NCBI RefSeq assembly: GCF_000209165.1
Contig: NC_009042.1
Coordinates: 372,001 to 436,000, forward strand
Direction of reading: 5' to 3'
Source of the DNA: Scheffersomyces stipitis CBS 6054
Taxonomy: Eukaryota > Ascomycota > Pichiomycetes > Serinales > Debaryomycetaceae
DNA: 64,000 nucleotides
Part shown: piece by piece, positions 34,979 through 44,780 of the stretch
How positions within the stretch are numbered: the stretch's first letter is position 1
Layout of the letters: the number at the start of each line of letters is the position of its first letter
Program-made: the position numbers and the translations under genes
The notes under the pieces: generated by a model
Told to the model about the DNA's origin: nothing
What the model saw: the letters and a program-made list of their open reading frames with translations, nothing else
The model's database searches: none

Positions 34979-36199
34979 CTACTTGTCCCCAATCAACTCT
35001 TCAGCCCATTTCAAGTTCTTAGCCTTGCTATTATTGTCTAGAGTAGGTTTATTAAAACTATCGAGATGTTGTTTCCAGATCAAATCGGCAGGATCCTGAT
35101 CTGGTTCAACCCATTCGAAGCCATCACCTCCACTCATCCAATATGCTTGCATTTTGAGGTCTTCCATATTGTCTTTGGCTTCCAACAATCTGATCTTTTC
35201 ACCTTCACGATTATATCCGGGCTGTAATGTACGTTGGGTATTGAACATATCGTCACTGGTTCTACATAACTCGTTGATGATCTCAGGGTTTGACTCTCCA
35301 CCATTCAACTGACGATCAGCTTCTACAATTTTGGCTGAAAATAACATCTCATCAGCATGTTTGAACCAATGGGTATAGAATGTTCCTTTTTGCCAGGTCA
35401 AATAGTCACCACCGGAGCTGATTAACTGTCGCCCGACTCTGACAATTGTCAAGAAGAAACTGGAGTTGAACAAATAGGTTAAAATCAACGAGTTAATGGC
35501 TCCCAAATGTTTCCAGCCTTCGTTCAAAGCCCCCATATCGATGATTTCATTAACTCCATACTTGGTCAAGAACGTTATTACCAAAGATGTACCCACCAAC
35601 TGTGAAAAACCCTTCCTGAGGATCCTATTGTTGTGCTCGATATAATTGGGATGGCCTACAGTCACATCGGTCAACTTGATGGCATTGAGGAAGTCAGCAT
35701 TGGCCAAGGCATTTCTCAAAGCTACAAGTGCAGTACTCTTATCGATAATGGTATTGGCTCCTGGATTCTTTTCGTAGAAAGTGTTGATAATCTTCAAGTT
35801 CAACGGAGTAGCCAACTTCAAGAGAAAGATCTTCTTCAACAATTCAGCTGAGAACTTGGTGTCGTTCTTGAAGATTAGCTCTATAGAATGGGAAGCTTCT
35901 TGGATGAGTCTGGAATTGGTGTGCAACTGTTGATTGACTGGATAGTTTCGCTCTAGATTACGACAGGCAACAAGAGCTGCTATTATGTCGTCGTCAGAAA
36001 CGTCCTTCTGCCCAAAAACAGCTTCGATCTTATCGTTCAAGCTCTTGTAGCTTTCCACATATTCAAAGCCAGAACTGGAGGTAAACGATAAAACCACCGG
36101 ATTGGAATGAAAGTGTTTGGGAAAAACAGACGTAGATCTATTTAATACGATAGAGCGTCCCGTGAGCCCTATAGAAAAGCGACAGAGTCTCGGCAACAT
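34979..36199 (-). CDS. Predicted mitochondrial membrane protein of unknown function, 406 aa
   Basis: The frame is open further upstream, but only from a TTG. The first ATG (36199) gives an excellent presequence, MLPRLCRFSIGLTGRSIVLN, so I use it. The body has a helical region (about 60-190) and then two hydrophobic segments (FSQLVGTSLVITFLTKYG and INSLILTYLFNSSFFLTIV). A soluble tail follows with YNREGEKIRLLEAKDNMEDL, MSGGDGFEWVEPDQDP and LKWAEELIGDK. This architecture suggests an inner-membrane protein, perhaps connected to mitochondrial gene expression, as with several yeast MRX proteins. I do not recognise the family well enough to name it. Confidence 0.75.
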   Translation of the reverse strand: MLPRLCRFSIGLTGRSIVLNRSTSVFPKHFHSNPVVLSFTSSSGFEYVESYKSLNDKIEAVFGQKDVSDDDIIAALVACRNLERNYPVNQQLHTNSRLIQEASHSIELIFKNDTKFSAELLKKIFLLKLATPLNLKIINTFYEKNPGANTIIDKSTALVALRNALANADFLNAIKLTDVTVGHPNYIEHNNRILRKGFSQLVGTSLVITFLTKYGVNEIIDMGALNEGWKHLGAINSLILTYLFNSSFFLTIVRVGRQLISSGGDYLTWQKGTFYTHWFKHADEMLFSAKIVEADRQLNGGESNPEIINELCRTSDDMFNTQRTLQPGYNREGEKIRLLEAKDNMEDLKMQAYWMSGGDGFEWVEPDQDPADLIWKQHLDSFNKPTLDNNSKAKNLKWAEELIGDK

Positions 36200-36460
36200 G
36201 GTTGGTACAGACGTTTGAGATGAGCTTGTTATATTTGAATATTGAAATATTTCAGATTTCCGCGAAACTGAAAAACCAGATACTCTCAATCAAAGAAAAT
36301 GAAAAATGTGCGAACTGAATATGATCCGTAATTATACATCTACAATAATTGTATATCTTCTACGATTTACGTCTGCTATAATCATGAATGATGATATAAC
36401 CATATAACTTGTTGTCATACTTTAATGTACAAATTTTAAATATCAAACGGAGACCACTTC

Positions 36461-37465
36461 TCATTGCCCTGCAAATAATGCAACACCAACACCTATACAC
36501 AACAAAACAGTGTTCACAGTGATCAAATTTCCAGCATTGGTAGTATCAGAACTGGCAGGAGAGCCAGACCCAGAATCAGAGTCAGCGTTGTTTCCGGAAG
36601 CAGGTGCAACAGAGTTAGAAGGAGCTTCATACGTAGTAGTAGGCTGTATTCTAGTGGTGATGAACGAGACCGTCTCGGTAGTAGGATCGTCGATCAAGTT
36701 ACCCTGAGCATCCAAGCTCTCTGAAGGTCTGGGGGGAGCGGCTCCAACGGGAGGAGTCGCTAAAGGAGTAGCAGCAGTAGTTGTGTGAGTAGAAAGCCAG
36801 TTCAGGATCTGAGCACTGTTCATGGTGAAAGTGTTGTCAGCAGCTACAACAAGAGTCTGAGTTTTAGCCCATGCTTGAATCTGAGCCGAATTCATAGTCT
36901 GAATGAGATCTCCCGGCGCAATTAGTACTTGCGTCTTGAGCCACGACAGATACTGTGCTGGACTCATAGTGGCAGTGTTGTCTGCAGCAGCAATGTCTGT
37001 TTGTGTTTTTGCCCAAGCTACAAGCTGAGCCGAGTTCAAGGTAGCAGTATTTACGGCCGGCAGAGCAGGCGTGGCTGGAGTTACAGCAGTAGTAGGAGTT
37101 GTTGCTTTAGTAGCAGGTGTAGTAGGAGTAGTGCCTGTAGTTGGAGTAGTGCCTGTAGTTGGCGTTGTACCTGTAGTTGGAGTAGTGCCAGTTGTTACGG
37201 TTTTGCCAGTTGTTGGAGTAGTGCCCGTGGTTGGAGTAGTCCCAGCGGTCGGTGTAGTGCCAGTCGTTGGAGTATTATCAGCCGCAGCCGCAGCAGCAGG
37301 AGCAACAGGGGCAGCCGGAGCAGGAGCAGGAGCCGGAGCAGCAACTGGAGCAGGAGCAGGAGCAGCAACTGGAGCAGCCGGATCAGCAGGAGCTGCAGGC
37401 ACGGGATCAGCTCCCATTACTGAGCCAAGACTTATAAGCCCCAAGAAAACGTAGCTGTATCTCAT
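36461..37465 (-). CDS. Repeat-rich GPI-anchored cell-wall protein
   Basis: This 334-aa product has a signal peptide (MRYSYVFLGLISLGSVMG) when started at the first ATG (37465); a longer frame begins with GTG. A Pro/Ala tract follows (about 19-62), then about ten TGTTP-type pentapeptides (about 64-115). Four copies of a roughly 24-31-residue unit come next (pattern T-M-N-S-A-Q-I-x-x-W-x-K-T-Q). The Ser/Gly-rich end has a hydrophobic tail (TVNTVLLCIGVGVALFAGQ) preceded by Asn-Ala-Gly-Asn, a suitable GPI attachment site. It looks like a Thr-rich, O-mannosylated wall protein of the PGA type. No named orthologue is recognised. Confidence 0.8.
   Translation of the reverse strand: MRYSYVFLGLISLGSVMGADPVPAAPADPAAPVAAPAPAPVAAPAPAPAPAAPVAPAAAAAADNTPTTGTTPTAGTTPTTGTTPTTGKTVTTGTTPTTGTTPTTGTTPTTGTTPTTPATKATTPTTAVTPATPALPAVNTATLNSAQLVAWAKTQTDIAAADNTATMSPAQYLSWLKTQVLIAPGDLIQTMNSAQIQAWAKTQTLVVAADNTFTMNSAQILNWLSTHTTTAATPLATPPVGAAPPRPSESLDAQGNLIDDPTTETVSFITTRIQPTTTYEAPSNSVAPASGNNADSDSGSGSPASSDTTNAGNLITVNTVLLCIGVGVALFAGQ
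37128..37275. repeat. 15-bp tandem repeat encoding TGTTP units
   Basis: About ten degenerate 15-bp units (plus strand: GTAGTTGGAGTAGTGCC with variants) encode the pentapeptide tract of the GPI protein. Unit variants differ mainly at third codon positions. Such coding minisatellites often vary in copy number between strains. Confidence 0.7.
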
Positions 37466-38013
37466 CTGGCTATACAAAAACACTTATAACGAAATATACC
37501 AAAGTAAAGGAAGCGAACGTGGACAAGAAATGAGATTCGAATACTCAGATCAATAGTCAGTGGCAATGTCTATAGCAATATTTATAGCAATAGCAGTTGC
37601 AGATACTCCAGGATATAGAAGACGACTGGAGATAAACTGAAGATGGGAGTCCACTATCTAGTGATATTTCGCAGATTTGTTGATCCTGAACCTTCACGTT
37701 CCAGAATCTTTTTCTTCATTTTCGCGCATATCACGTGGTGATTATTGTCGGTTTTCTGAGGAATGAACCCGACTTCGCGACTTCCACAATAGCACTTTCT
37801 TAAGTAAGGAGTGATGGAAGATTCAGACGTAATAGATATGAAGAATCAAAGTGTTAGTAAGACACACTGTGTAAACACTCCTTTGAAACAATTAACTCTG
37901 TAGGCTTACTCTCTTTATCGATCTCACATAGTCAGCACTCGAACAGGTGAAAGATTCACATATAGTTCCGGATCTTTGAAACATCTATGCCTTAATCTTG
38001 TCTCTACATCTCT
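37466..38013. other. Intergenic region, GPI-protein promoter and YNG2 3' flank
   Basis: 548 bp. A CACGTG E-box lies at 37732-37737, about 270 bp before the GPI-protein ATG. A short tract near 37560-37600 repeats the words TATAGCAATA. Nothing else was recognised. Confidence 0.5.
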
Positions 38014-38928
38014 TTACACCTTTCTCTTCTTCTTACGCTTCTCCATCTTAGGAGCACAATCGGGACAATACCACACCTCGTCGTCCTTCGGAGGCGACGT
38101 AATCCCTACACAGCTCCAATGGAACCATTCATACTTACAGTCGTCATTGTCACAACCAATCATCTCTCCAAAAGACACTCTCTGGCAGAAACAGTACAAG
38201 TTGTTATCAGCATCCTCACCATTTCCCAGAGGACCATGTTCGTGTGGTCCGGAAATGTTTCGTGTGTGTCCTTCTAATGACCCTGGTCCAGACGAAGACC
38301 TCATCATGGCGCCAAAGCGTGTATCTTCTGCTTCTTCAGATCTCAATCTCTTTATTGGCCTACTATTAGCAATGTTACTCATACTGGCGGAGGTCCGCAC
38401 ACTTGACATGTGCTTTCTCTTCTTATTACGAATTCCCTCAGCTGTAGGAGTACCAGTAGCAGTACCACTGCGTGGAGTCGGCGTACCTGATAGACTGTCC
38501 GACAAGCCATTTGCACTATTTAAATCTGACTTGAACGCAGAACCTCCTTCTTCTTCCCACATGTTCTCCACAGGAGGCAACATCTCGTCACGTTCAAGTC
38601 GGGCAATATCTGTTTCGAAATGGTACAAATGTTTGGATATCAAAAGCAAAGCCGTGTTGGCCAAAAGAATCTTTTCCTTCTGAAGCTTCTTCATTACCTT
38701 CATATCCTCTTCTATTTTGTTATACAACTGTTGTTCCTTGGGATGCTTGGTAAGAGTTCCATTAGACCGGATGAACTTGTGAATCTGGTTGTCCTTTGTC
38801 TGGTACCGTTTTCTGGCTTCCATCACCTGTATATCTTTGCTTTTGATCTCTTCCAAGAGATGCTTTACCTCAAGAGGCAAGTTGGACAAATCCTGAGTAT
38901 ACTTTTCTAGCACTGTCGAAGTATCCAT
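38014..38928 (-). CDS. YNG2: ING-family PHD-finger subunit of NuA4 histone acetyltransferase
   Basis: Yng2 tethers the Esa1 acetyltransferase module to nucleosomes and reads H3K4 methylation. The N-terminal ING domain (about 1-120) closely follows S. cerevisiae Yng2: VLEKYTQDLSNLPLEV, NQIHKFIRSNGTLTKHP and EKILLANTALLLISKHL. A Ser/Arg/Lys-rich linker contains a KRLR-type nuclear signal. The C-terminal PHD finger (about 244-292) has the full C4HC3 set: C246, C248, C259, C264, H270, C273, C288, C291, with YCFCQRVSFGEMIGCD. The tail is basic (KMEKRKKKRKV). Length is 304 aa (S. cerevisiae Yng2 282). Pho23 and Yng1 are less similar at the N-terminus. Confidence 0.92.
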   Translation of the reverse strand: MDTSTVLEKYTQDLSNLPLEVKHLLEEIKSKDIQVMEARKRYQTKDNQIHKFIRSNGTLTKHPKEQQLYNKIEEDMKVMKKLQKEKILLANTALLLISKHLYHFETDIARLERDEMLPPVENMWEEEGGSAFKSDLNSANGLSDSLSGTPTPRSGTATGTPTAEGIRNKKRKHMSSVRTSASMSNIANSRPIKRLRSEEAEDTRFGAMMRSSSGPGSLEGHTRNISGPHEHGPLGNGEDADNNLYCFCQRVSFGEMIGCDNDDCKYEWFHWSCVGITSPPKDDEVWYCPDCAPKMEKRKKKRKV

Positions 38929-39171
38929 CTTATTTCTGAAGATCTACTGCTTCTAGTATAGGTGAGATGAAGATGACCAGCGAGCCGAAATGACGAGTAG
39001 TAATATAAAAAGTGGATATCTGCTCTTCTTTATTTGTCTATTTCTCTATTAGTTATAATCATAACTTTTCCGAATGATTGAAAAAAACACCTGCACATAA
39101 ACCAGATATATGATCAAAAGATTTCAGAGCACTATATAATTCTCTACTCTATATTATATGTATAGATTATT

Positions 39172-41658
39172 ATGAAGGAGTTGGCTCAGCAAGTTGAAAA
39201 CTTATCAATTACTGAAGATGTTTCAGAAGAGATCGTTAGGCTTTTCAGCGTGAGAGCCGGACTTCTGCAGCCAGCATTAGATGAATGTAACAGTACTCAA
39301 CTACTTCAAAAGGCAATAAAGCTCTCTCAAAAGAAAGAGTATTCTACGAGATTGTACGAAGCAGTGCTCAATGACACCGAAACTTTTCTAAACGGTCTAC
39401 AAACTATAGGTGATGACCAGGCCGTTGTACTCACTAATGTGCTATCGAATTCTAGCTCTGAGCCTAAACCTCCAGTAGTTCAGAACTTGTTGAATTCTAT
39501 CAAGACAATTATAAAGCCCTTGATATTAGATAAAGACACAGTATCGAAAGTCAGATTGTTCTTGTCAATCTATTTTTCCATAGTATCTCACTTTGGGAAC
39601 GAAAGTGCCCAACATCTTCACGTCTTGCTCAAATTCATCAACCCTATTCCAGTCATTCTCTCTGAATCTGGGGAATCGGACTACAAGACAATCGTTTCTC
39701 TAGTTATGATGATATTGGTCAAGAATTTGCAAGCTAACAAAAAAACTACATGCGAAGTTATCACCGAGTATCTCGAGTTGATCAAAGAAGACGAAAGTCC
39801 CACTGCAGCCGAAGTGTTGAACTACATCGAATTGTTAGAAAACTTATACCCATTGATCCCAGAAGTAATTGAACCAATTTATACATGCGATAAATCCAAG
39901 AATTTGATAACCGCTGAAGTTGATCGCGTTCTTGAATCTGGTGGCAGGGAATTGGAGTATCCGAACAGACGTAGGGTCTGTATCAGTATCTTGAATCTTA
40001 TAAGCAGTTCTTGTATTTCTGAAACTGGCCGTAACTACAATGTTTCCACTTTCTTGCAATTATTAAAAGCAGGAACAATGCTTAAAGATATCGAAATTAA
40101 ATTATTGTCTACATTGAATCTTATCAAGTTATGGAACTTTATAGAATTGGAGAAGAAATCGGAATCTTCCGAGAATGTGACGATAACAAATCTTGAAACA
40201 AACTTAACCAGCTACTTGCGAAATTCAAATGTCGCCGAAGATGCACGAAATATTGAAGTTTGTGTAGAAGGTTTGGCATACTTGAGTTTGAATACAAGCG
40301 TAAAGCAGCACCTTAGACAGGACGAAGTCTTAATAGAACTATTGTTGAAGATATTGAAAGATAGCTCAAGCGGGGCAAAGAAGCAAAGAAATGACTCGTC
40401 CTTGGTTTACGGAATTTTGGTTTTGATTTCTAATCTTGCAAAGTTGAAAGATCCCAATGATAAGGGTTCAGATAGAAGTACTGCTTCCTTTTTGAAGGGA
40501 TTCGCAACTCCTAGCGGTTCAAGAACGAAAGACAAAGAAGAAGACCAAGATGCCATCCAGTTGTTCAACAGATCTCTATTAAAGGACCACAAGATTATTG
40601 AGATTATCTCAGTTTTAAAGATTTACAAGGAAGAGGACGGAACGGCACCACAGATACAACAGAACAACTTACTAAGACAGTTCATTTTTATATTGCATAC
40701 GCTTTCCATGAACCCCCAAAGAGCAGTCAAGGAAGAAATAGTCAAACAGGGAGGATTAAACGTAATATTGGGCTATCTCATCAAATATAGCACAGTTAGT
40801 AAAGCCACAGGAGAAACTCGTCCAATTTCTAGTTCTGCAGAACTTATTGATACGAGAATGCTCGCGATTCGAGCTTTGGCCAAAATCTTGATATCTGTAA
40901 ACCCTTCATTATCATTCAAAAAATATGATATCAAAACATCGGTTCCATTTCTCGTCGAGCTATTGGGTCCTGATATCTCTGTATATACTGGCTCACTTGA
41001 TACCCAATCGGCAAACGAAAAGTACCTCTTTGACTTTACTAATCTTGACAAGTACGAGTCGTTGATGGCATTGACAAATCTTTCGTCCAATGAGGATACT
41101 CAATTACAGGGGTTGATACTTCGCAGAACTTACGATACGTATTTGAACAACTTTATAATTGATTCAGATATCCCACCTGTCCAAAAAGCTTCTTGGGAGC
41201 TCATATCCAACTTGATAACGCAAACATCTTTACTTGCTAAATTTTTCAATCTAGAAGATAAAGACAGCTACAAAAGGTTAGACTTGTTAATTAAATTGTT
41301 AAACTCCAAAGACGAAGAACTACAGATAGTGATTGCTGGTTTGTTGGCTAATGCTACCTCTGAATTTGATATGATTTCCGAGATCCTTGTGAAAGATACG
41401 AAAATTTTTAAGGACATCACCAACACTCTTAGTTTCATTTTTCAACATCAAAATAGTATCGATAACTTGATATTGCGGTGCAGCTACGTATTGATCAACT
41501 TGGTCTATGCGGCTGCCAACTTGGGAGAGGAGAAGCTACAAGAATTTGCTGATAATCAAAAGCTTAAACTGGCGGTCAACGAGACCTTGAAAGCAACAAA
41601 AAACCAGGGTATCCTAGAAGTACTTATTGAAGTCATTAAGATGGTGCGTTTTAAGTAG
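39172..41658 (+). CDS. SHE4: UCS-domain myosin chaperone She4
   Basis: She4 is the yeast UNC-45/Cro1/She4 protein that binds myosin motor domains and is needed for type I and V myosins, endocytosis and ASH1 mRNA transport. The 828-aa product (S. cerevisiae 789) is all-helical armadillo-like. The C-terminal UCS part has MLAIRALAKILISVNPSLSF, YESLMALTNLSSN and PPVQKASWELISNLI, which match the family's recurring ALTNLAS-type repeats. The N-terminus lacks the TPR domain of animal UNC-45, as is usual for yeast She4. Its stop is only 23 bp from the stop of SFB3 on the other strand. Confidence 0.8.
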   Translation: MKELAQQVENLSITEDVSEEIVRLFSVRAGLLQPALDECNSTQLLQKAIKLSQKKEYSTRLYEAVLNDTETFLNGLQTIGDDQAVVLTNVLSNSSSEPKPPVVQNLLNSIKTIIKPLILDKDTVSKVRLFLSIYFSIVSHFGNESAQHLHVLLKFINPIPVILSESGESDYKTIVSLVMMILVKNLQANKKTTCEVITEYLELIKEDESPTAAEVLNYIELLENLYPLIPEVIEPIYTCDKSKNLITAEVDRVLESGGRELEYPNRRRVCISILNLISSSCISETGRNYNVSTFLQLLKAGTMLKDIEIKLLSTLNLIKLWNFIELEKKSESSENVTITNLETNLTSYLRNSNVAEDARNIEVCVEGLAYLSLNTSVKQHLRQDEVLIELLLKILKDSSSGAKKQRNDSSLVYGILVLISNLAKLKDPNDKGSDRSTASFLKGFATPSGSRTKDKEEDQDAIQLFNRSLLKDHKIIEIISVLKIYKEEDGTAPQIQQNNLLRQFIFILHTLSMNPQRAVKEEIVKQGGLNVILGYLIKYSTVSKATGETRPISSSAELIDTRMLAIRALAKILISVNPSLSFKKYDIKTSVPFLVELLGPDISVYTGSLDTQSANEKYLFDFTNLDKYESLMALTNLSSNEDTQLQGLILRRTYDTYLNNFIIDSDIPPVQKASWELISNLITQTSLLAKFFNLEDKDSYKRLDLLIKLLNSKDEELQIVIAGLLANATSEFDMISEILVKDTKIFKDITNTLSFIFQHQNSIDNLILRCSYVLINLVYAAANLGEEKLQEFADNQKLKLAVNETLKATKNQGILEVLIEVIKMVRFK

Positions 41659-41681
41659 TACTATACATATTATACACAATT

Positions 41682-44600
41682 TTAAAAATGGATTAATCTT
41701 TGTGCGAGGGTATCATGATGATTCTCAGCATTAGTAACCGATTGCTTTACCTTGTTAGAAGACGAATCGTTATCCAATTTGACTCTAATGGCCTTATGCA
41801 AGTTACTCAAGTACTCAGGATAGCCAAGACTGCTGTTGGTGGCCATACTACCTCTTAAACTGTCTTCTACAAGCAATTCCCTGAACTCATGTTCTACGCC
41901 ATCAATTCCAGGACGGACCAAACGGATGCCAGCACTTTCTAAAGATGAATCTCCAACAATATAAGTCTGGAAATACTTGACAATGTTGCGAGCTTGTTCT
42001 GAAATGTGAGTAGGTAACTCGGGCAACTCGTCAATGAGCGGGTTAAGTTCCTCGACAGATTCTACTTGGTCCCCAAACAAGTCTTTGACAAGCATCATGT
42101 TAGACTCTGGATGAACCCAGACATATACCTTCATACCATCACACAAGATGTATACACCCTTTTGGAGGTGACTAGCGGAGACTTCTTTGGACTTGGGCAA
42201 AGAGAAGAAACCATTGGTTGGTTCAAATTCTGCCTCCTCCTCAGAAATAGAATGCAATTCGATTAAAGCTGGATACAAGAGGTACATTAATCTCTCGATG
42301 GGCATACTAAGCATTTGGTACAAATCAGCAAGTCTGACATCAGAAGAAATAGCGGTAGAGTCTCTAATAGCTTTGGATTTGATAAACGCAAGTAAGTAGA
42401 TAGGAAGATGCACTAGTGAGTCCGGAAACAACAACTGGTTAGTCAAGGTTCTTGTAGTGTTATGTCCATATTCAGACATAGCTCTGTACTGGGTGAAGAT
42501 CTCTACCAATTTGGAGTTAACAGACTCACGCAACTCAGTTAAGGGCTGTTTCCCTACAAATGACAAGGTGTCTCTCACAATGGTAGTAACAATTGCGTTC
42601 TCATCCGCGAAGTTAAACGCATCTTCTAACCTCTCGGTGACTGCTACAACCAAGTTAATAACTCTGACCTTTCTGACACCATCAGGATCAGTGTACAACA
42701 AAGCTGCTTGAAAGTGACAGTCCAACTTTGTGCTGAGTTTACCATCGTATTCAAGCAAGATAGTAAAAGTCTGGTCTTCGTTAAGAACAGGAATCACTGG
42801 GTCTTGGACACTTCCAACTACAGAGGTATCAGCAATAGACGAAGAGGTGCCATAGTACTGAGAAACTTGCAATCCATTGGAACAACGTAATTTTAACTGA
42901 CCCTGATAACCAGAGGCTTTCTTGATAGAATTGATTATCTTAGCTGTCAAGGATCTACCATCCCGTTCAAAGTTGAAATTGGACGATCTGCTGATAGTTC
43001 CACCGGTGATAGACGAGAGCCAGCCTATGTTAGACAAGTCGACAGAAGTTGGAGAAATCACATGAACATCAAGTCCTACATTCTTCTCCACAAAGTCTCT
43101 TCCCAAGAGTTTGATATACTCATTATCAACGGAATACAATCTCTTCTCCATCAATGGTGCCGGAGAACGACCTACATTCTTGTTGTCCTTGTACTTCAAG
43201 GCACCTGGGCCCCAAGTTGGAAGAGTGGAGAGAATGGACGTGATTTTACCTCCACCCACTGCCTCAAGACACAACATGGCAGTTCTACAGGCGGCTAGAA
43301 AACAGGTTTCGGAATCAGCCACTGTTTCTTGCGAACAAAACAGCTCCAATTGGTTCAAGGCATCTTCTATGACGTTCTTGCTTTCCTCAGCATCTACAAA
43401 CATGCCTTCACTGAATGGAACAAATGGATCTTCAAGGTCAGAAGAGATCACTACCTGAGTCGATTCTAGAGTTGGTGATAAGTTGAAGAAATGCAAGCTT
43501 TTGTCGAAAGCAATGAAAGCAAACTTTTGCTTGACCCTCTTGTTCGGTGTTTCTGGCTCGTTTGGATCGTAGTTATCTAAGTCCTCCGGATAGTGTTCTA
43601 CATAATCATCAGTATACAAGGTGGCCCTTATGGCATCAGCTATGATAACTGGCAAATTCTGTTTGACACTCTGTTCACTAATATCGATCAAGAAGATGTG
43701 ATGCAAGGGCTGCGAATGCACTTCGGGGCCACCGAAGTTGTATTCGTCAGGAACCAAGAGGTCATAGACACCTTTGTGCAATTCTGGCCGAGACAATCTG
43801 TCGATTCTGTAACCCTGTCCATCCAAAACCGAAGCGTAGTCGTCAGGAACTACGTTGTTTGGAAACTGACAGATGTTACACATAAACTTGCCATCATTAG
43901 TGAACTGAAATGAAGGGTTCACGTAGGTTCTACAGCGACGACACCTGATCGGACCTTTACTGAGCGGATCGTCATTGGCTCCGATGTCGTCGCGTTTCAT
44001 GTCTACAAGAGGGACAGGCTCTTCCGAAGCAAGTAAAGGCGCAAACGGTCTGATGGTGACAGAAATAGGCAACTTTGTAGCCGCACGCAACAGTTCAGAT
44101 TCGGGAACATAGTACATGGTAGAACGGATGAACTTCGACAGTGATGTGCCTTGGTCTACAGCATGGAATTGGGAAGTCGCTTCAGGAGGCAGCACATTTT
44201 GAAATGTGTAAAACGAACGGAACTCGCCAGCATCATTTGCAGACGTGTACTCCACTTGGTTAGCGTATCTGTGTTGTTGCAAGGAGAGATCCTCGTTTTC
44301 CTGAGATAAATGGTTCATATCGCGTAACACTTTTGGCACAGGAGCAGAAGAGAGGTGCTGATCGAAATGTGATTGGTTGATGGGGATATCATTTGCAGCA
44401 AAACCGTTTGCTGCTAAGTTGTTTGTTGCAGTATTGTTGACATTGTTAGTATTCGGAAAGTTCTGATTAGATTGGTATGGATTTTGGTTTTGCAGTGGCT
44501 GGAACGGATTCTGCTGGTAGATCTGGTTTTGCTGACTGTTGTTATACAGCGCAGTGTAAAGAGCAGCATGAGAATTAGTAGGCGATGCTGCCACCGATGC

Positions 44601-44780
44601 CATAGGTGTAGCTGCTGAAGAAGCAGGTAAGGAATTGAATTCGGTATGGAAAGCTCTGGCTGGACGCTTTTTCTTCTTTCTTCCTACAGCCAAATTGTCG
44701 AATTGACCCGCGAGATCTTCGGCGGCATTGACGGATGCAGCTGGCGTGAACGAGCCAGCTGGAGGTGTAGCGTACGACAT
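41682..44780 (-). CDS. SFB3: Sec24-family COPII cargo adaptor Sfb3/Lst1
   Basis: Partners Sec23 in COPII vesicles leaving the ER and selects large or oligomeric cargo such as the Pma1 ATPase. Domain order: disordered Gln/Asn-rich N-terminus with a KKKKRPARAFH motif (about 35-45) shared with Sfb3; CVDQG-like HAVDQGTSLSKF; zinc finger C280-x2-C283-x17-C301-x2-C304; trunk starting LHHIFLIDISEQS; beta barrel; helical domain with PDSLVHLPIYLLAFIKS; and C-terminal gelsolin-like region (YVWVHPESNMMLVKDLFG). YVPESELLRAATKLP and LLYTDPDGVRKVRVINL favour Sfb3 over Sec24 or Sfb2. Length is 1032 aa (S. cerevisiae 929). Confidence 0.9.
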   Translation of the reverse strand: MSYATPPAGSFTPAASVNAAEDLAGQFDNLAVGRKKKKRPARAFHTEFNSLPASSAATPMASVAASPTNSHAALYTALYNNSQQNQIYQQNPFQPLQNQNPYQSNQNFPNTNNVNNTATNNLAANGFAANDIPINQSHFDQHLSSAPVPKVLRDMNHLSQENEDLSLQQHRYANQVEYTSANDAGEFRSFYTFQNVLPPEATSQFHAVDQGTSLSKFIRSTMYYVPESELLRAATKLPISVTIRPFAPLLASEEPVPLVDMKRDDIGANDDPLSKGPIRCRRCRTYVNPSFQFTNDGKFMCNICQFPNNVVPDDYASVLDGQGYRIDRLSRPELHKGVYDLLVPDEYNFGGPEVHSQPLHHIFLIDISEQSVKQNLPVIIADAIRATLYTDDYVEHYPEDLDNYDPNEPETPNKRVKQKFAFIAFDKSLHFFNLSPTLESTQVVISSDLEDPFVPFSEGMFVDAEESKNVIEDALNQLELFCSQETVADSETCFLAACRTAMLCLEAVGGGKITSILSTLPTWGPGALKYKDNKNVGRSPAPLMEKRLYSVDNEYIKLLGRDFVEKNVGLDVHVISPTSVDLSNIGWLSSITGGTISRSSNFNFERDGRSLTAKIINSIKKASGYQGQLKLRCSNGLQVSQYYGTSSSIADTSVVGSVQDPVIPVLNEDQTFTILLEYDGKLSTKLDCHFQAALLYTDPDGVRKVRVINLVVAVTERLEDAFNFADENAIVTTIVRDTLSFVGKQPLTELRESVNSKLVEIFTQYRAMSEYGHNTTRTLTNQLLFPDSLVHLPIYLLAFIKSKAIRDSTAISSDVRLADLYQMLSMPIERLMYLLYPALIELHSISEEEAEFEPTNGFFSLPKSKEVSASHLQKGVYILCDGMKVYVWVHPESNMMLVKDLFGDQVESVEELNPLIDELPELPTHISEQARNIVKYFQTYIVGDSSLESAGIRLVRPGIDGVEHEFRELLVEDSLRGSMATNSSLGYPEYLSNLHKAIRVKLDNDSSSNKVKQSVTNAENHHDTLAQRLIHF

